DNA from: Sinorhizobium meliloti 4H41
Lineage (GTDB): Bacteria; Pseudomonadota; Alphaproteobacteria; Rhizobiales; Rhizobiaceae
NCBI RefSeq assembly: GCF_000375585.1
Contig: NZ_AQWP01000009.1
Location: 62,001 to 126,000 of the forward strand
Direction of reading: 5' to 3'
DNA: 64,000 nt
Part shown: positions 26,803-37,067 of the stretch, piece after piece
Layout of the letters: each line of letters starts with the position of its first letter
Position numbering within the stretch: position 1 is the stretch's first letter
Position numbers and translations under genes: made by a program
The notes under the pieces: generated by a model
What the model saw: only the letters and a program-made list of their open reading frames with translations
Database searches by the model: none
What the model was told of the DNA's origin: nothing

Positions 26803-27819
26803 CTAGGCGAGCGCGAACATTGCGTTGAATTCCGCGCGCAGTTCAGCTTCGACTGCGTCGTCCGGTTCCCGGAAAGCAGCCTCGGCAGCCCTCGCCCGGC
26901 GGAGCCTCTCGCCGGAGAGAACTGGAACGACATCTGCCACGGCCTTCATTTCTTCCATAATGCCATGACAATGCAAGACGAGATCAAGACCGGCGGCGAT
27001 TATTCCGCTGGCACGTTCAGTCATGTCGCCGGCAAGCGCATTCATGGAAACGTCGTCGGACATCAGCAGGCCGTCGAAGCCGATGTGGCCCCGGATGATC
27101 TCGCGCACGACCTTCGCAGAGGTCGTCGCCGGGTTGTCCGGGTCGATAGCAGTGAAGACCATGTGCGCCGACATGGCCATCGCTTCGTCTTTCATTGCCG
27201 CGAAGGGCAGAAAATCGCTGCTCTTCAACTCATCGATACCGGCGCTGACGACCGGCAGGTTGTGATGCGAATCGACGAAGGTCCGGCCGTGACCGGGCAT
27301 GTGCTTCATCACCGGCAACATGCCGCCCGCCTTCAAACCTTCGCTCATCGCGCGACCGATCGCGGTTACCGTCGCCGGGTCATGCCCATAGGCACGATTG
27401 CCGATGACGTCATGGCTGCCGGGTACCGGCACATCGAGTACCGGCAGGCAATCGACCGTGATGCCGAAGCGCATCAGGTCGAAGGCATGCAGACGCCCCA
27501 TGACCCATGCGGCACGCAAGCCCCGTTCCCTGTCCCGCCGATAGATTTCGCCGATCGCCGCGCCGTTCGGATATTGCTGCACGAGCGGCGGACGTATGCG
27601 CTGAACGCGACCGCCCTCCTGATCGATCAATACCGGAACCCGGGGGTTGCCGATGCTGTCACGCAGGCTCGCCACCAGGTCGCGGATCTGCTCTTCCTCA
27701 CCGATATTGCGTCCGAAGAGAATGAAGCCCCATGGGCGCTCGCCCGCAAAGAAATCGTGTTCTTCCTGCGTCAGCGTAAGGCCCTTGCAGCCGGATATGA
27801 ATGCTTTTGATTCGCTCAT
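26803..27819 (-). CDS. nagZ: Beta-N-acetylglucosaminidase NagZ
   Basis: Cytoplasmic glycoside hydrolase family 3 enzyme of peptidoglycan recycling; removes GlcNAc from anhydro-muropeptides. RPWGFILFGRNI and VLIDQEGGRVQRIRPP are present. KHMPGHGRTFVDSHHNLP holds the His and Asp of the catalytic loop (usual KHFPGHGDT.DSH). I give ATG 27819 (MSESKAF), where homologues start. An ATG at 27837 with AGGG upstream is nearly as good. Confidence 0.93.
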   Translation of the reverse strand: MSESKAFISGCKGLTLTQEEHDFFAGERPWGFILFGRNIGEEEQIRDLVASLRDSIGNPRVPVLIDQEGGRVQRIRPPLVQQYPNGAAIGEIYRRDRERGLRAAWVMGRLHAFDLMRFGITVDCLPVLDVPVPGSHDVIGNRAYGHDPATVTAIGRAMSEGLKAGGMLPVMKHMPGHGRTFVDSHHNLPVVSAGIDELKSSDFLPFAAMKDEAMAMSAHMVFTAIDPDNPATTSAKVVREIIRGHIGFDGLLMSDDVSMNALAGDMTERASGIIAAGLDLVLHCHGIMEEMKAVADVVPVLSGERLRRARAAEAAFREPDDAVEAELRAEFNAMFALA

Positions 27820-27894
27820 ACCAAAAGCATACTGCATGTTTCCCTAAAGCGTAGCCGACTTGGCCATATAAACGTGCGGCAATCCCGCAACGAA

Positions 27895-27924
27895 AACGGG
27901 CGCGGCATCCCTGCCGCGCCCGTT
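27895..27924 (-). terminator. Terminator of the SPOR-domain gene
   Basis: 13-bp perfect stem AACGGGCGCGGCA / TGCCGCGCCCGTT with a four-base loop, 22 bases past the stop. Flanking T-rich on the plus side and TTCG on the minus side. Confidence 0.8.
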
Positions 27925-27945
27925 TCTTGTTTTCTCTTCTCAGGC

Positions 27946-30801
27946 TTATTTCGTTACCAGGCAGCTTCCGCCGGCGCTTTTATAGCGAGAGCAAAGCGAA
28001 TTGGCCTCCTCGCGCGAGCCGACGGGGATCCTGACCCGGTAATAGGTGCCCTTGCCAGCAATCTCCGCCTTGCGGATGTCCACCCCGCGACCGCCGATCA
28101 CGCTCGCGTACTTCGAGGAGAGATTGTTGTAGCTCTTCTGCGCCTCGGCTTCCGAAGGCAGAGAGGCAATCTGGATCACGTAGCTGCCGGCGGGAACCGA
28201 AGCCGTCGCCAGCGGTGCGGCTGCCGTTTCGGTTGCGGGCTGGCTTTCCGCGGGGGCCGCGGCGGGAGCAGCCGCCTGCGGCTGAGCGGCCGGGCGTGCC
28301 TGCGGCAGCGCGGTCGTCTTTACGCTTCGAACGGGCGTGGCCCCTTCGGAGGCTGCAGCGAGCTGATCCGGCTGCGCGGCAGCCGTTGCTTCGGCTTGTG
28401 AACCGGCGGCAACGGCTTCACCGGACGCACGGGCCGGGATCGGCGCCGGACCGCCGGCTGTTGCCGCCGCGCTTTCCTGTTGCGGAGCCGGTTCCTCACG
28501 GGGGACAAGCGTACCGTCCGGCTTGACGATCATGGTGCGGACCTTGCGCGGTGCAACGGCGGGAACCGCTTCCTCTTCATCGGCGGCATTGCCGGCATCG
28601 GTCCCCGGCAGCAAGCGGGCGACCTCGTCGTCGTCGGCGGGCGAAGCACCCGGCAACGTCTCAACGTCTCCACGTCCCTCGAGCGGCAAAGTCTCCGGCG
28701 TCAGCGTCCGCTGCACCACGTCCATCGGCTCCTCCGTCGAGGAGACCAGGCTCTGCTGAAGCGGCGCCTTGCCCGAGACGCCGGCAACGCGGTCGTAAAC
28801 CGCCTTGTCCTGGTTCGGCACAGTCTTGCCGCCCTTCTCCTCGGGCACGACCTTCACCGGCGTCTTGTCCGCCAGGATGATCTTCGGACCATCGCCGGAA
28901 AGCACCGCGTTGCTGCCGCCCATCCAGGCGTAGACGGCGGCGCCGCCGACGATGATGATGCCGGCAACGCTGGCAGCCAGCAACATCGAGCGCTGGGACC
29001 GCCGGCCATAACCGTCTTCGCGATATTCCTCGGCCTGAGCATGGGGCATCGCCGTCATGCGCTCGGCTTCCTGCGTTGGGCTCCGGCGCTCCGCCATCGA
29101 TCGCTGGAAGTCTTCCTCCATCGCCTTCTCGAACTCGTCGAAATCATCGGCCGGTGCGAATACAGGATCCGCTTTGTCCGCCGATGCAGCCACGGGTTCG
29201 AGGTTTGCGCCGTTCTTGGCAGCAGGCGCCGGCGCGCTGAAAAGCTGCGCCATCTCGGCGTCGATATCCAGATCGTAATCGGCCGGATAAGCCGCTGCTT
29301 TTTCCTCCGCCTCGACCGGAGGGAGCTGTGGAACGTCCAGTTCGCCGATCGGTGCGACACCGCTTTCGGTCTCGCCGATCATCGCCGGGTCGAAAGGCAA
29401 GGCTACGTCGGCGGTTGGCTTTTCGGGCTCCACCGGCACAGGCATGTCCCGCGACGATACCGACGCTTGATGGACGAATGTCTCGGGCTCGCGTGGCGCG
29501 CCCATGGCCTGCAGATACGGCTGCGCAGGCGTTTCCACGAGCGCCGGGTGCGCTACGGCGGCCTGCGTAGCGACAATACTCGCCGGCGCATCGGCGACCG
29601 GGCTGTCCGTAAGATCGAGGTCGAGCGCTATGTCGGCCAGTTCGAGTTCGAAGTCCTCGATGTCGAAGCTCGGCTCGATTTCCGCTTCCGGCATCCGGTT
29701 TTCGGGCACCTGAGGCGCTGCTTCCGCACGCATTTCGGGCGCTCGTTCCGGCGACACGCTCTGCACGACGACCGCCGGGCTTGCGGCAGCCGGGCTTGTG
29801 GCAGCCGGGCTTGCGACAGCCGTCTCGACGGTCGGCGTGGCAAAAGCCCGCTGCTGCGAGACGCCGCCTGACGACGCGACCGGAGTCGCGCGGCTGAACG
29901 TCGGAGTAAAAGGATAGTTGTTCTTCTTCACGGCCGCCGGAGCGGACCGATCCTGCGTTTCGGCCACGGCCGGGGCAGCGACTTCTGCGGCGGCAGGCAC
30001 CGGAAAACGCTCGACATCGGTCAGGAGCCGGTCGGCGTCAGTGGAAGCCGACGGTTGCGACGGCATTTCCGGCGGTGCGACGGCAATGTCCTCCAGCTCG
30101 TTGCTCTCGGCCGCACCGGCGAGATCGCCGGCCATGTCGACATAGACGGGCTCTGCAAGCCCGGCCTGCTCGGCGAGTTTGCCGGCTACGGCCAGCTTGG
30201 CGGAAAGCGGCTCCTGCCAGTCGGAGAAGACAGGAACGTCGCTTACGCCGGCAGGTACCACATCCGGCTGGGCGGCGTCGGTCGCATCCGGCGATGCATC
30301 GTAGCCAAGCGACAATTCGAGCTCGCGCTCCAGGTCGACGGCCGGTTCGTCATGGGGCGCTACGGCGACCGCAGCCAAATCCTCGTTCGACGTCCGTTCC
30401 ACCGGGGTCTCGATCGAAGGCGACGCGGCGGCCTCGGCGACCCCCTCGAGGGCCGGAGCGACATCGGTGACGACTGCATTCTGAGCGACCTGTTCGTCGA
30501 AGACAGAGTGCGGGCCATCGGTCGATACTGGGGCAGACGGATGCTCGACAAGGCCGCTATCGGGCCGAACAGGCGCTGCATGGGGCGTATCGTAGCTATC
30601 GAACGCGCGGAGGAGCTCCTCCTCGAGATCGAAGGCCGGCTCGCGCCGCATCGCCTCCTGGTGGCGCTGAAGTTCCTGCAGTTGCTGAACGGCTGGCCGA
30701 GCATCGTAACCGACAATGCGGGCAAGTTCGCTCAACGGATCATCATCGGCCAATGGTTCGAATTCTGCCGGCCCGCTTCGTGCGAATTGTTTGTCTGCCA
30801 T
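27946..30801 (-). CDS. SPOR-domain protein with long disordered region
   Basis: A 951-residue single-pass protein. The N-terminal cytoplasmic part of about 600 residues is low-complexity and rich in Ala, Pro, Glu and Val. One TM helix lies near 605-628 (LLAASVAGIIIVGGAAVYAW). A periplasmic Pro/Ala/Gln-rich linker leads to a C-terminal SPOR domain (SYVIQIASLPSEAEAQKSYN...YYRVRIPVGSREEANSLCSRYK). SPOR domains bind denuded glycan at division sites. Start ATG 30801 (MADKQF) has GGAG upstream. It lies between argS and nagZ, a conserved rhizobial order. The length is unusual for the family; the long N-terminal part has no recognisable fold. Confidence 0.88.
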   Translation of the reverse strand: MADKQFARSGPAEFEPLADDDPLSELARIVGYDARPAVQQLQELQRHQEAMRREPAFDLEEELLRAFDSYDTPHAAPVRPDSGLVEHPSAPVSTDGPHSVFDEQVAQNAVVTDVAPALEGVAEAAASPSIETPVERTSNEDLAAVAVAPHDEPAVDLERELELSLGYDASPDATDAAQPDVVPAGVSDVPVFSDWQEPLSAKLAVAGKLAEQAGLAEPVYVDMAGDLAGAAESNELEDIAVAPPEMPSQPSASTDADRLLTDVERFPVPAAAEVAAPAVAETQDRSAPAAVKKNNYPFTPTFSRATPVASSGGVSQQRAFATPTVETAVASPAATSPAAASPAVVVQSVSPERAPEMRAEAAPQVPENRMPEAEIEPSFDIEDFELELADIALDLDLTDSPVADAPASIVATQAAVAHPALVETPAQPYLQAMGAPREPETFVHQASVSSRDMPVPVEPEKPTADVALPFDPAMIGETESGVAPIGELDVPQLPPVEAEEKAAAYPADYDLDIDAEMAQLFSAPAPAAKNGANLEPVAASADKADPVFAPADDFDEFEKAMEEDFQRSMAERRSPTQEAERMTAMPHAQAEEYREDGYGRRSQRSMLLAASVAGIIIVGGAAVYAWMGGSNAVLSGDGPKIILADKTPVKVVPEEKGGKTVPNQDKAVYDRVAGVSGKAPLQQSLVSSTEEPMDVVQRTLTPETLPLEGRGDVETLPGASPADDDEVARLLPGTDAGNAADEEEAVPAVAPRKVRTMIVKPDGTLVPREEPAPQQESAAATAGGPAPIPARASGEAVAAGSQAEATAAAQPDQLAAASEGATPVRSVKTTALPQARPAAQPQAAAPAAAPAESQPATETAAAPLATASVPAGSYVIQIASLPSEAEAQKSYNNLSSKYASVIGGRGVDIRKAEIAGKGTYYRVRIPVGSREEANSLCSRYKSAGGSCLVTK

Positions 30802-30864
30802 ACTCTCCACTCACAACTGCCTGCGTTGAATTGCCAGTGCATTGTGGGGAATTGGTGACACGAC

Positions 30865-32622
30865 TTACCGCATCTCATCCGGTGCAGAAGTGCCTGTGAT
30901 CGACAGGCCCGACTTCAATACCGAGGCGACAGCATGCACCAGCCCGAGTCTGGCAATGCTTAATTCTCTATTCTTATCGTTAACAAAACGTAATTCCGGG
31001 TTTTCCTTACCTTTGTTCCAGTGTCCGTGGAAGACCGCGGCAAGATCATACAGGTAAAAAGCGATCCGGTGAGGCTCGTGCGAGAGTGCTGCCGCCTCCA
31101 CCACGCGGGGATATTCTGCAAGCTTGGCGACGAGCTGCATTTCGGTGGGGTCGACAATCGCGCCGGCCGCGCCCGCGAGATCCACGGAAGACAGATCAAG
31201 ATCAGGGAATGCTTCCGCAGCCTGGCGGAAAACGGATCGGCAGCGCGCGTGAGCGTATTGCACGTAGAAGACAGGGTTGTCCTTCGACTGTTCCGTCACC
31301 TTTGCGAAGTCGAAGTCGAGCGGCTCGGAGCTCTTGCGGTAAAGCATCATGAACCGCACTGGATCGCGCCCGACTTCGTCGACGACGTCGCGCAGGGTCA
31401 CGAAATCGCCCGAACGCTTGGACATCTTCACGGGCTCGCCGTTGCGATAGAGCTTCACGAGCTGGCAGAGCAGCACCGTCAGCTTCGCCGATCCGCCGGA
31501 GATCGCACGCGCCAGTGCCTCCAGCCGCTTGACGTAGCCGCCATGGTCGGCGCCGAGCACATAGATCATCTCGTGGAAGCCACGATCGAACTTGTCCTTG
31601 AAGTAAGCAACATCGGCCGCGAAATAAGTATAGCTGCCGTCGGACTTGATCAGCGGGCGATCGATGTCGTCGCCGACCTCGGTCGAGCGGAAGAGCGTCT
31701 GCTCCCTGTCTTCCCAGTCTTCCGGCAGCTGCCCCTTCGGCGGCGGCAGCGTGCCCTTGTAGACGTGGCCCTTGAAGGTCAAATCGTTGATGGCCGTGCG
31801 GATCCGCGCCGCACCGTTGTCGTGCAGGGCGCGCTCGGAAAAGAACACGTCATGGTTGACGTTGAGCGCCGCCAGATCCTCGCGGATCATCGCCATCATC
31901 GCGTCGATGACACGCTCCTTGACGAGCGGCACCCATTTGTCCTCCGGCATGATCCTGAGGCTCGTGCCGTACTCGTCCGCGAGCGCCTCGCCCACCGGCA
32001 CGAGATAGTCACCCGGGTAGAGCCCCGCCGGAATTTCGGCGATATCCTCGCCGAGCGCCTGGCGGTAGCGCAGGAATGCCGAGCGGGCGAGAACCTCGAT
32101 CTGCGAGCCCGCGTCGTTGATGTAGTATTCCTTGGTCACGTCATAGCCCGCAAAGGCCAGCAGGTTGGCGAGCGCGTCACCGACGACCGCGCCGCGGCAA
32201 TGGCCGACATGCATCGGCCCGGTCGGGTTTGCCGAGACATACTCCACGTTGATCTTGCGTCCGGCGCCGGACGTGCTGCGTCCGTAATCGACGCCGGCAC
32301 GCGTGATGGCTGCCAGAAGCTTCTGCCAATAGGAAACGGACAGGCGGACATTGATGAAACCGGGACCGGCAACGGAAACGCCGGCAACCTCCGGATCCTG
32401 CCCGAGCTTTTCGACGATAAGGTCCGCAAGCGCGCGCGGGTTCATGCCAAGGGGCTTGGCGAGCACCATGGCGGCATTGGTCGCCACATCGCCGTGACTT
32501 GCATCACGCGGCGGCTCTACATTGATGCGCCCGAAGTCCAGCTCGGATCGCTTTTCACGAATGATCTCAATCGATTCCAGAATTCTGTTAATTCTTGCTT
32601 CGAAGTCTGTGAAAAGGTTCAT
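30865..32622 (-). CDS. argS: Arginyl-tRNA synthetase
   Basis: Class I synthetase of 585 residues. The HIGH-type motif is [20 protein letters not shown] and [15 protein letters not shown] is the KMSK motif. The C-terminal DALR anticodon-binding domain has [15 protein letters not shown] and [23 protein letters not shown] 32622. Follows dgt, 97 bases apart. Confidence 0.97.
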   Translation of the reverse strand: MNLFTDFEARINRILESIEIIREKRSELDFGRINVEPPRDASHGDVATNAAMVLAKPLGMNPRALADLIVEKLGQDPEVAGVSVAGPGFINVRLSVSYWQKLLAAITRAGVDYGRSTSGAGRKINVEYVSANPTGPMHVGHCRGAVVGDALANLLAFAGYDVTKEYYINDAGSQIEVLARSAFLRYRQALGEDIAEIPAGLYPGDYLVPVGEALADEYGTSLRIMPEDKWVPLVKERVIDAMMAMIREDLAALNVNHDVFFSERALHDNGAARIRTAINDLTFKGHVYKGTLPPPKGQLPEDWEDREQTLFRSTEVGDDIDRPLIKSDGSYTYFAADVAYFKDKFDRGFHEMIYVLGADHGGYVKRLEALARAISGGSAKLTVLLCQLVKLYRNGEPVKMSKRSGDFVTLRDVVDEVGRDPVRFMMLYRKSSEPLDFDFAKVTEQSKDNPVFYVQYAHARCRSVFRQAAEAFPDLDLSSVDLAGAAGAIVDPTEMQLVAKLAEYPRVVEAAALSHEPHRIAFYLYDLAAVFHGHWNKGKENPELRFVNDKNRELSIARLGLVHAVASVLKSGLSITGTSAPDEMR

Positions 32623-32719
32623 CTAATCCGTCCGCTTTTTCCAGCCACACTGGAGAATGGCGCAAATTCAAAGGAGGCCGGGTCCATCGAGAACCTGCAG
32701 CCTCCACGCGGGGGCGTCA

Positions 32720-33937
32720 CTAGCGCAAATCAGGCGTATGGTCAAACAAGCGCCTATGCACGCTTATCGCGAAAGTGTCGGTCATACCGGCGAGGTAATC
32801 GCCGACGTGGCGCGCCCGGGCCGGCACCGCCATACCGGCGATTTGGTCGATCCAGTAATGCTCCTTCATCAGCGACGGATCGTGCATGAAGGCCCGGTAG
32901 AGGTCCGTTACGATCGATGCCGCTCCCTGTCGTACCCGCATGACCTCCGGATGCCGATAGATGCGCGTCATCAGCAGATTCTTGATCTGGCGGTCCGTCT
33001 CGCTCATCTCGTCCGAGAAGGTTGCCATTACCCTGCCCGCGCGTCGCACGTCTTTCGCGCTTTCCGGCCGGTCTTCACCGAGCCTTTTCTGCGCCACGGC
33101 GATGACGTCCTCCACCATGGCGGTGATCTGCCGCCGCATGATCTCATGCGTGAACCGGCTGCTTTCAAGGCCCGGATAGCGGTCGTGAACCTCGCGCATC
33201 AACCGAGCGAGAAACGGTATCTCTTCCAGCATTTCGAAAGTGAGATAGCCGGCACGCAGTCCGTCGTCGATATCGTGGGTATTATAGGCGATATCGTCGG
33301 CAATTGCCGCCACCTGCGCCTCGAGGCTCGCAAAGCTCGCAAGCTCGAGGTCGTGAAGCGCGCAGTAATCGAGAATCGGCTGCGGAACGGGGCCGCGAAG
33401 GCCCTGCCCGTCTGCCGTCATCAGAGGGCCGTTGTGTTTGACGAGTCCTTCGAGACTCTCCCAGGTGAGATTGAGACCGTCGAACTCCGCATAGCGCCGC
33501 TCCAGCTTGGTGACGATGCGCAGCGACTGGGCGTTGTGATCGAAGCCGCCATAGGGCTCCAGCACCTCGTGCAAAGCGTCCTCGCCGGTGTGCCCGAACG
33601 GCGTATGGCCGAAATCATGGACGAGCGCGACCCCCTCGGCGAGATCCTCGTCCAGTTTCAAGGCCCTGGCGAGGGCGCGAGCGATCTGCGCGACTTCGAT
33701 CGTATGCGTGAGCCGCGTGCGGTAATGGTCTCCGTCGGCGGCAATGAAGACCTGCGTCTTGTGCTTCAGCCGCCGGAAGGCCGTGGTATGAACGATGCGG
33801 TCGCGGTCGCGTTGGAAATCGGAACGCGTGGGGCTCGATGCCTCGGGATAAAGTCTGCCGCGGGAAGCCCAGGGGTTCGATGCATAAGCTGCGTGTTCAC
33901 CGTAACCGAAACCAAGGGCCTGCCTGTCGACTGTCAT
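32720..33937 (-). CDS. dgt: dGTP triphosphohydrolase-like HD protein
   Basis: Deoxynucleoside triphosphate triphosphohydrolase of the Dgt type. HD-domain residues: [35 protein letters not shown] and [24 protein letters not shown] is a family block. 405 residues from ATG 33937 (MTVDRQ), which has AGGTG upstream; the open frame reaches 33973. dgt-argS-SPOR is a conserved rhizobial order. Confidence 0.93.
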   Translation of the reverse strand: MTVDRQALGFGYGEHAAYASNPWASRGRLYPEASSPTRSDFQRDRDRIVHTTAFRRLKHKTQVFIAADGDHYRTRLTHTIEVAQIARALARALKLDEDLAEGVALVHDFGHTPFGHTGEDALHEVLEPYGGFDHNAQSLRIVTKLERRYAEFDGLNLTWESLEGLVKHNGPLMTADGQGLRGPVPQPILDYCALHDLELASFASLEAQVAAIADDIAYNTHDIDDGLRAGYLTFEMLEEIPFLARLMREVHDRYPGLESSRFTHEIMRRQITAMVEDVIAVAQKRLGEDRPESAKDVRRAGRVMATFSDEMSETDRQIKNLLMTRIYRHPEVMRVRQGAASIVTDLYRAFMHDPSLMKEHYWIDQIAGMAVPARARHVGDYLAGMTDTFAISVHRRLFDHTPDLR

Positions 33938-34153
33938 TTCACACCTGCGCGCGTCATCCCATTGACGGGACATTCAAGCCTTCATACCTATAGAAAGCGC
34001 TACAGGAAAGCGACGCCGGCCGGCGACTCCGTCCCCTCGGGGCGGAACAGCGGCTTGCGGCAAGCCTGAAGATCGCCTGTCACGGCATGCGATTATAGCG
34101 CCAGAGCGAAGACGAATCTCTCCGGTTCTTGACCCCGGCAGGAGGCAAATAAG

Positions 34154-34483
34154 ATGCAGGAAACAGTTACGCTTTCGGATGCGGCGGCCAGACGCATTGC
34201 CGCAATTCTCCAGGCGGAGAAGGACAAGAGCGCGATGCGCGTCTCCGTCGAAGGCGGCGGGTGCTCGGGCTTCTCCTACAAGTTCGATTTGGTGGACGCC
34301 GCAAATGCCGACGATCTCATCCTCGAAAAGGACGACGCCAAGGTCCTGATTGACAGCCTTTCGCTGGTCTATATGGGCGGCTCGGAGATCGATTTCGTCG
34401 ACAATCTTCTCGGACAGTCGTTCCAGATCAACAATCCGAACGCGGTCGCAAGCTGCGGGTGCGGAACGAGCTTTTCGATCTGA
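34154..34483 (+). CDS. erpA: A-type Fe-S cluster insertion protein
   Basis: A 109-residue IscA/ErpA-type carrier. The three cluster-binding Cys are in GGGCSGFSY and SCGCGTSFSI. Delivers Fe-S clusters to apo-enzymes. Single gene, divergent from dgt (216 bases) and convergent with cls. The family does not always separate ErpA from IscA, so the symbol is tentative; the ErpA-like C-terminus and isolation from isc/suf genes favour it. Confidence 0.88.
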   Translation: MQETVTLSDAAARRIAAILQAEKDKSAMRVSVEGGGCSGFSYKFDLVDAANADDLILEKDDAKVLIDSLSLVYMGGSEIDFVDNLLGQSFQINNPNAVASCGCGTSFSI

Positions 34484-34546
34484 CGGCTCGCGCCACATCG
34501 TTATCGATTCCAGGACGTTGGAGCGAGATGCGGGCGGAAAACCCCA

Positions 34547-36010
34547 CTAAAGATAGGGCGATCCGAGCCAGAGCAATCGGTTTGCCAGCCGGTTGACGAG
34601 CGGCTGCGCGCGGAGCCCCGCAAGGGTCACTTCATCCGCCTTCGCGCGTATGGCGCAGACCTTTTCGCCGATTGCGCGTGCGAAGGCTTCGTCGAGTATT
34701 TCGAAGTCGAACTCGAAATTGAGGCGCAGGGAGCGAGGATCGAGATTGGTCGATCCGACATAGACCCAGCGATCGTCGATGACCATCAGCTTGGAATGAT
34801 TGAAGGCGCCCTTTGCCCGCCAGACGCGGCAGTGACCTTTCAGCACCTGGTCGAACTGTGCCGTCATCGCGCGGTCGACGAGCGTCAAATTGTTGACGGA
34901 GGGCACGACGATGTCGACCTCGACACCCTTCCTCGCCGCCGTCACGAGCGCGCTGATCAATTCCTTGTCGGGCAGGAAATAGGGCGACATCAACCGGATA
35001 TGTTTTCGCGCCATGGAAAAGGCGCCCATAAGCATCTTGTGATTCGTCTCGTTGGTGTTGTCAGGACCTGAGGGAACGGCCCGCATCAGCACCGATCGCT
35101 CGTCCGGCTCCGCGGGAAGGCCGGCGAGCCGCCAGCCGTCGCCTGCCAGCACCTCCTCGCTCGAAAACTGCCAATCTTCCGCGGCAACCTGAAAGATATC
35201 GGCGACAACGGGTCCCGTAACGCGGAAATGCGTGTCGAAAGAAGCAGCCTTTCCTGCGATTTCAGCGGAAAAGCCCGCACGGATGTTCATGCCGCCGGCG
35301 AAAGCAACCGTACCGTCGACAACCATGATCTTGCGGTGTGTCCTGAGATTGGCATAGGGCAGCCTCAGGCCCATGATGATATTGCCGTTGAAGACGGCGG
35401 TCGGCACGCCTCCTTCCTTCAGATAGCCCACAATGGACGGCACGGAATAGCGCGCTCCCACGGCATCGATCAGGACGCGCACGGCGACGCCGCGTTTCAC
35501 TGCGGCGATCAGGGCATTGGCGAAACGCATGCCGATGGGATCGCGGTCGAAAATATAGCTCTCGATGAGAATGCTGCGACGGGCGGACGAGATCTCGTCG
35601 AGCATCGCCGCATAGACCGCGTCGCCGCCCTCGAGCATGGTGATGTGGTTTCCCGCCGACATCGTGAAGCGCGCAACGCGGTCTCCAAGCATCTTCATTG
35701 CCGCGAAGCGCTGCCCGAAACGGGCCACCACCTGATCATGCGTGACATCGAAGCGCCCGAACGGGTCCCGCTCGGTCGAGCGCAGCAGCGAACGCTGCAG
35801 GCCGATAGACGAGCGGCGCATCCGATTGATGCCGGCGACCGCGTAGATGACCGCCCCGATGACCGGTGAGAGCAGCACAACGCCGACCCAGCCGGCGGCC
35901 GCACGCACATCGTCCTTCGTCATTGCCGCATGGATGATTGCCGGGACGCCGAGGACGACCGAAAGCAGCGCCAGAAAATGCGGCCAGTAACTCTCTATGA
36001 ACGCGATCAT
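34547..36010 (-). CDS. cls: Cardiolipin synthase
   Basis: Phospholipase D superfamily enzyme that joins two phosphatidylglycerols. Two HKD motifs are visible: HRKIMVVDGTVAFAGGMNI (near residue 222) and HSKLMVIDDRWVYVGSTNLD (near 403). Two N-terminal TM helices are present (FLALLSVVLGVPAIIHA and GWVGVVLLSPVIGAVIY). 487 residues. Confidence 0.95.
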   Translation of the reverse strand: MIAFIESYWPHFLALLSVVLGVPAIIHAAMTKDDVRAAAGWVGVVLLSPVIGAVIYAVAGINRMRRSSIGLQRSLLRSTERDPFGRFDVTHDQVVARFGQRFAAMKMLGDRVARFTMSAGNHITMLEGGDAVYAAMLDEISSARRSILIESYIFDRDPIGMRFANALIAAVKRGVAVRVLIDAVGARYSVPSIVGYLKEGGVPTAVFNGNIIMGLRLPYANLRTHRKIMVVDGTVAFAGGMNIRAGFSAEIAGKAASFDTHFRVTGPVVADIFQVAAEDWQFSSEEVLAGDGWRLAGLPAEPDERSVLMRAVPSGPDNTNETNHKMLMGAFSMARKHIRLMSPYFLPDKELISALVTAARKGVEVDIVVPSVNNLTLVDRAMTAQFDQVLKGHCRVWRAKGAFNHSKLMVIDDRWVYVGSTNLDPRSLRLNFEFDFEILDEAFARAIGEKVCAIRAKADEVTLAGLRAQPLVNRLANRLLWLGSPYL

Positions 36011-36218
36011 GCGCGGGACTATAGACGGACGCGGAGCGGAATCAATTCGGCTACTTAAGGGTGAATCCTAACGTGGGGAAGAAGCGGATGATGGGCCGGA
36101 CCGGCGGCGGCCCGATCCCGAACCCAAATGACGGATCCCGGATTTGTCAAAAGAATTTCCAGCCGCTAGAACGAATCGACCGAACGGACTCAAATGTCGT
36201 GAGAGGCAAGGCTGCCCA
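36011..36218. other. Divergent spacer cls / xthA
   Basis: 208 bases. Must contain promoters in both directions. No confident -35/-10 pair seen. Confidence 0.35.
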
Positions 36219-37010
36219 ATGAAGATTGCCACATGGAACATCAACGGCGTCAAAGCGCGTCTCGACGGCCTCGTTGCCTGGCTTAGGGAGTCGAACCCCG
36301 ACATCGCCTGTCTGCAGGAGATCAAATCCGTCGACGAGACATTTCCGAGAAGCGAGATCGAGGCGCTCGGCTATCATGTGGAGACGCATGGACAGAAAGG
36401 CTTCAATGGCGTTGCCCTGCTCTCCAAGACAAGACCGGACGAGATCAATCGCGGATTGCCGGGAGACCCTGCCGACGAACAGTCGCGTTTCATCGAGGGC
36501 GTATTCTCCGTCAATGGCGGAGCGCTTCGGGTCTGCTGTCTCTATCTGCCGAACGGAAATCCGGTAGAGACGGAAAAATACCCCTATAAGCTCGCATGGA
36601 TGCGGCGTCTGGCCGCCTTCGCGGAACAGAGGCTCGTGCTGGAGGAACCGCTCATCCTGGCCGGCGATTACAACGCCATCCCGGAGGCGCATGACTGCTG
36701 GGACGTCAAGGTCTGGCGGAACGACGCTCTCTACCTGCCAGAGACACGTGCCGCCTTTCGGCGGCTGCGCAACCTCGGCTTCACAGACGCGGTGCGCGCG
36801 ACCTCCGACGAGGCGCCGCTCTATTCATTCTGGGATTATCAGGCCGGCTGCTGGCAGAAGAATTTCGGCATCCGCATCGATCATCTGATGCTGTCGCCGG
36901 AGGCGACCGACAAGCTCGTGTCGACCTCTATCGAAAAGCACGTCCGCGCCTGGGAAAAGCCGTCCGACCATGTGCCCGTAACGGCTGAATTCGCGTTCGA
37001 GACGACCTGA
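36219..37010 (+). CDS. xthA: Exodeoxyribonuclease III (AP endonuclease)
   Basis: Base-excision repair nuclease of the EEP family. The ordered motifs are TWNINGVKARL, CLQEIKS (metal Glu), GDYNAIPEAHD, IRIDHLMLS and SDHVPV (catalytic His). 263 residues from ATG 36219 (MKIATWN), the family start; the frame is open from 36144. Confidence 0.95.
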   Translation: MKIATWNINGVKARLDGLVAWLRESNPDIACLQEIKSVDETFPRSEIEALGYHVETHGQKGFNGVALLSKTRPDEINRGLPGDPADEQSRFIEGVFSVNGGALRVCCLYLPNGNPVETEKYPYKLAWMRRLAAFAEQRLVLEEPLILAGDYNAIPEAHDCWDVKVWRNDALYLPETRAAFRRLRNLGFTDAVRATSDEAPLYSFWDYQAGCWQKNFGIRIDHLMLSPEATDKLVSTSIEKHVRAWEKPSDHVPVTAEFAFETT

Positions 37011-37067
37011 GGCGAGTAACCTACCCTGCCCTGCGGCCGCCATCCTCGGGTCAGGCCGCACAGGACC

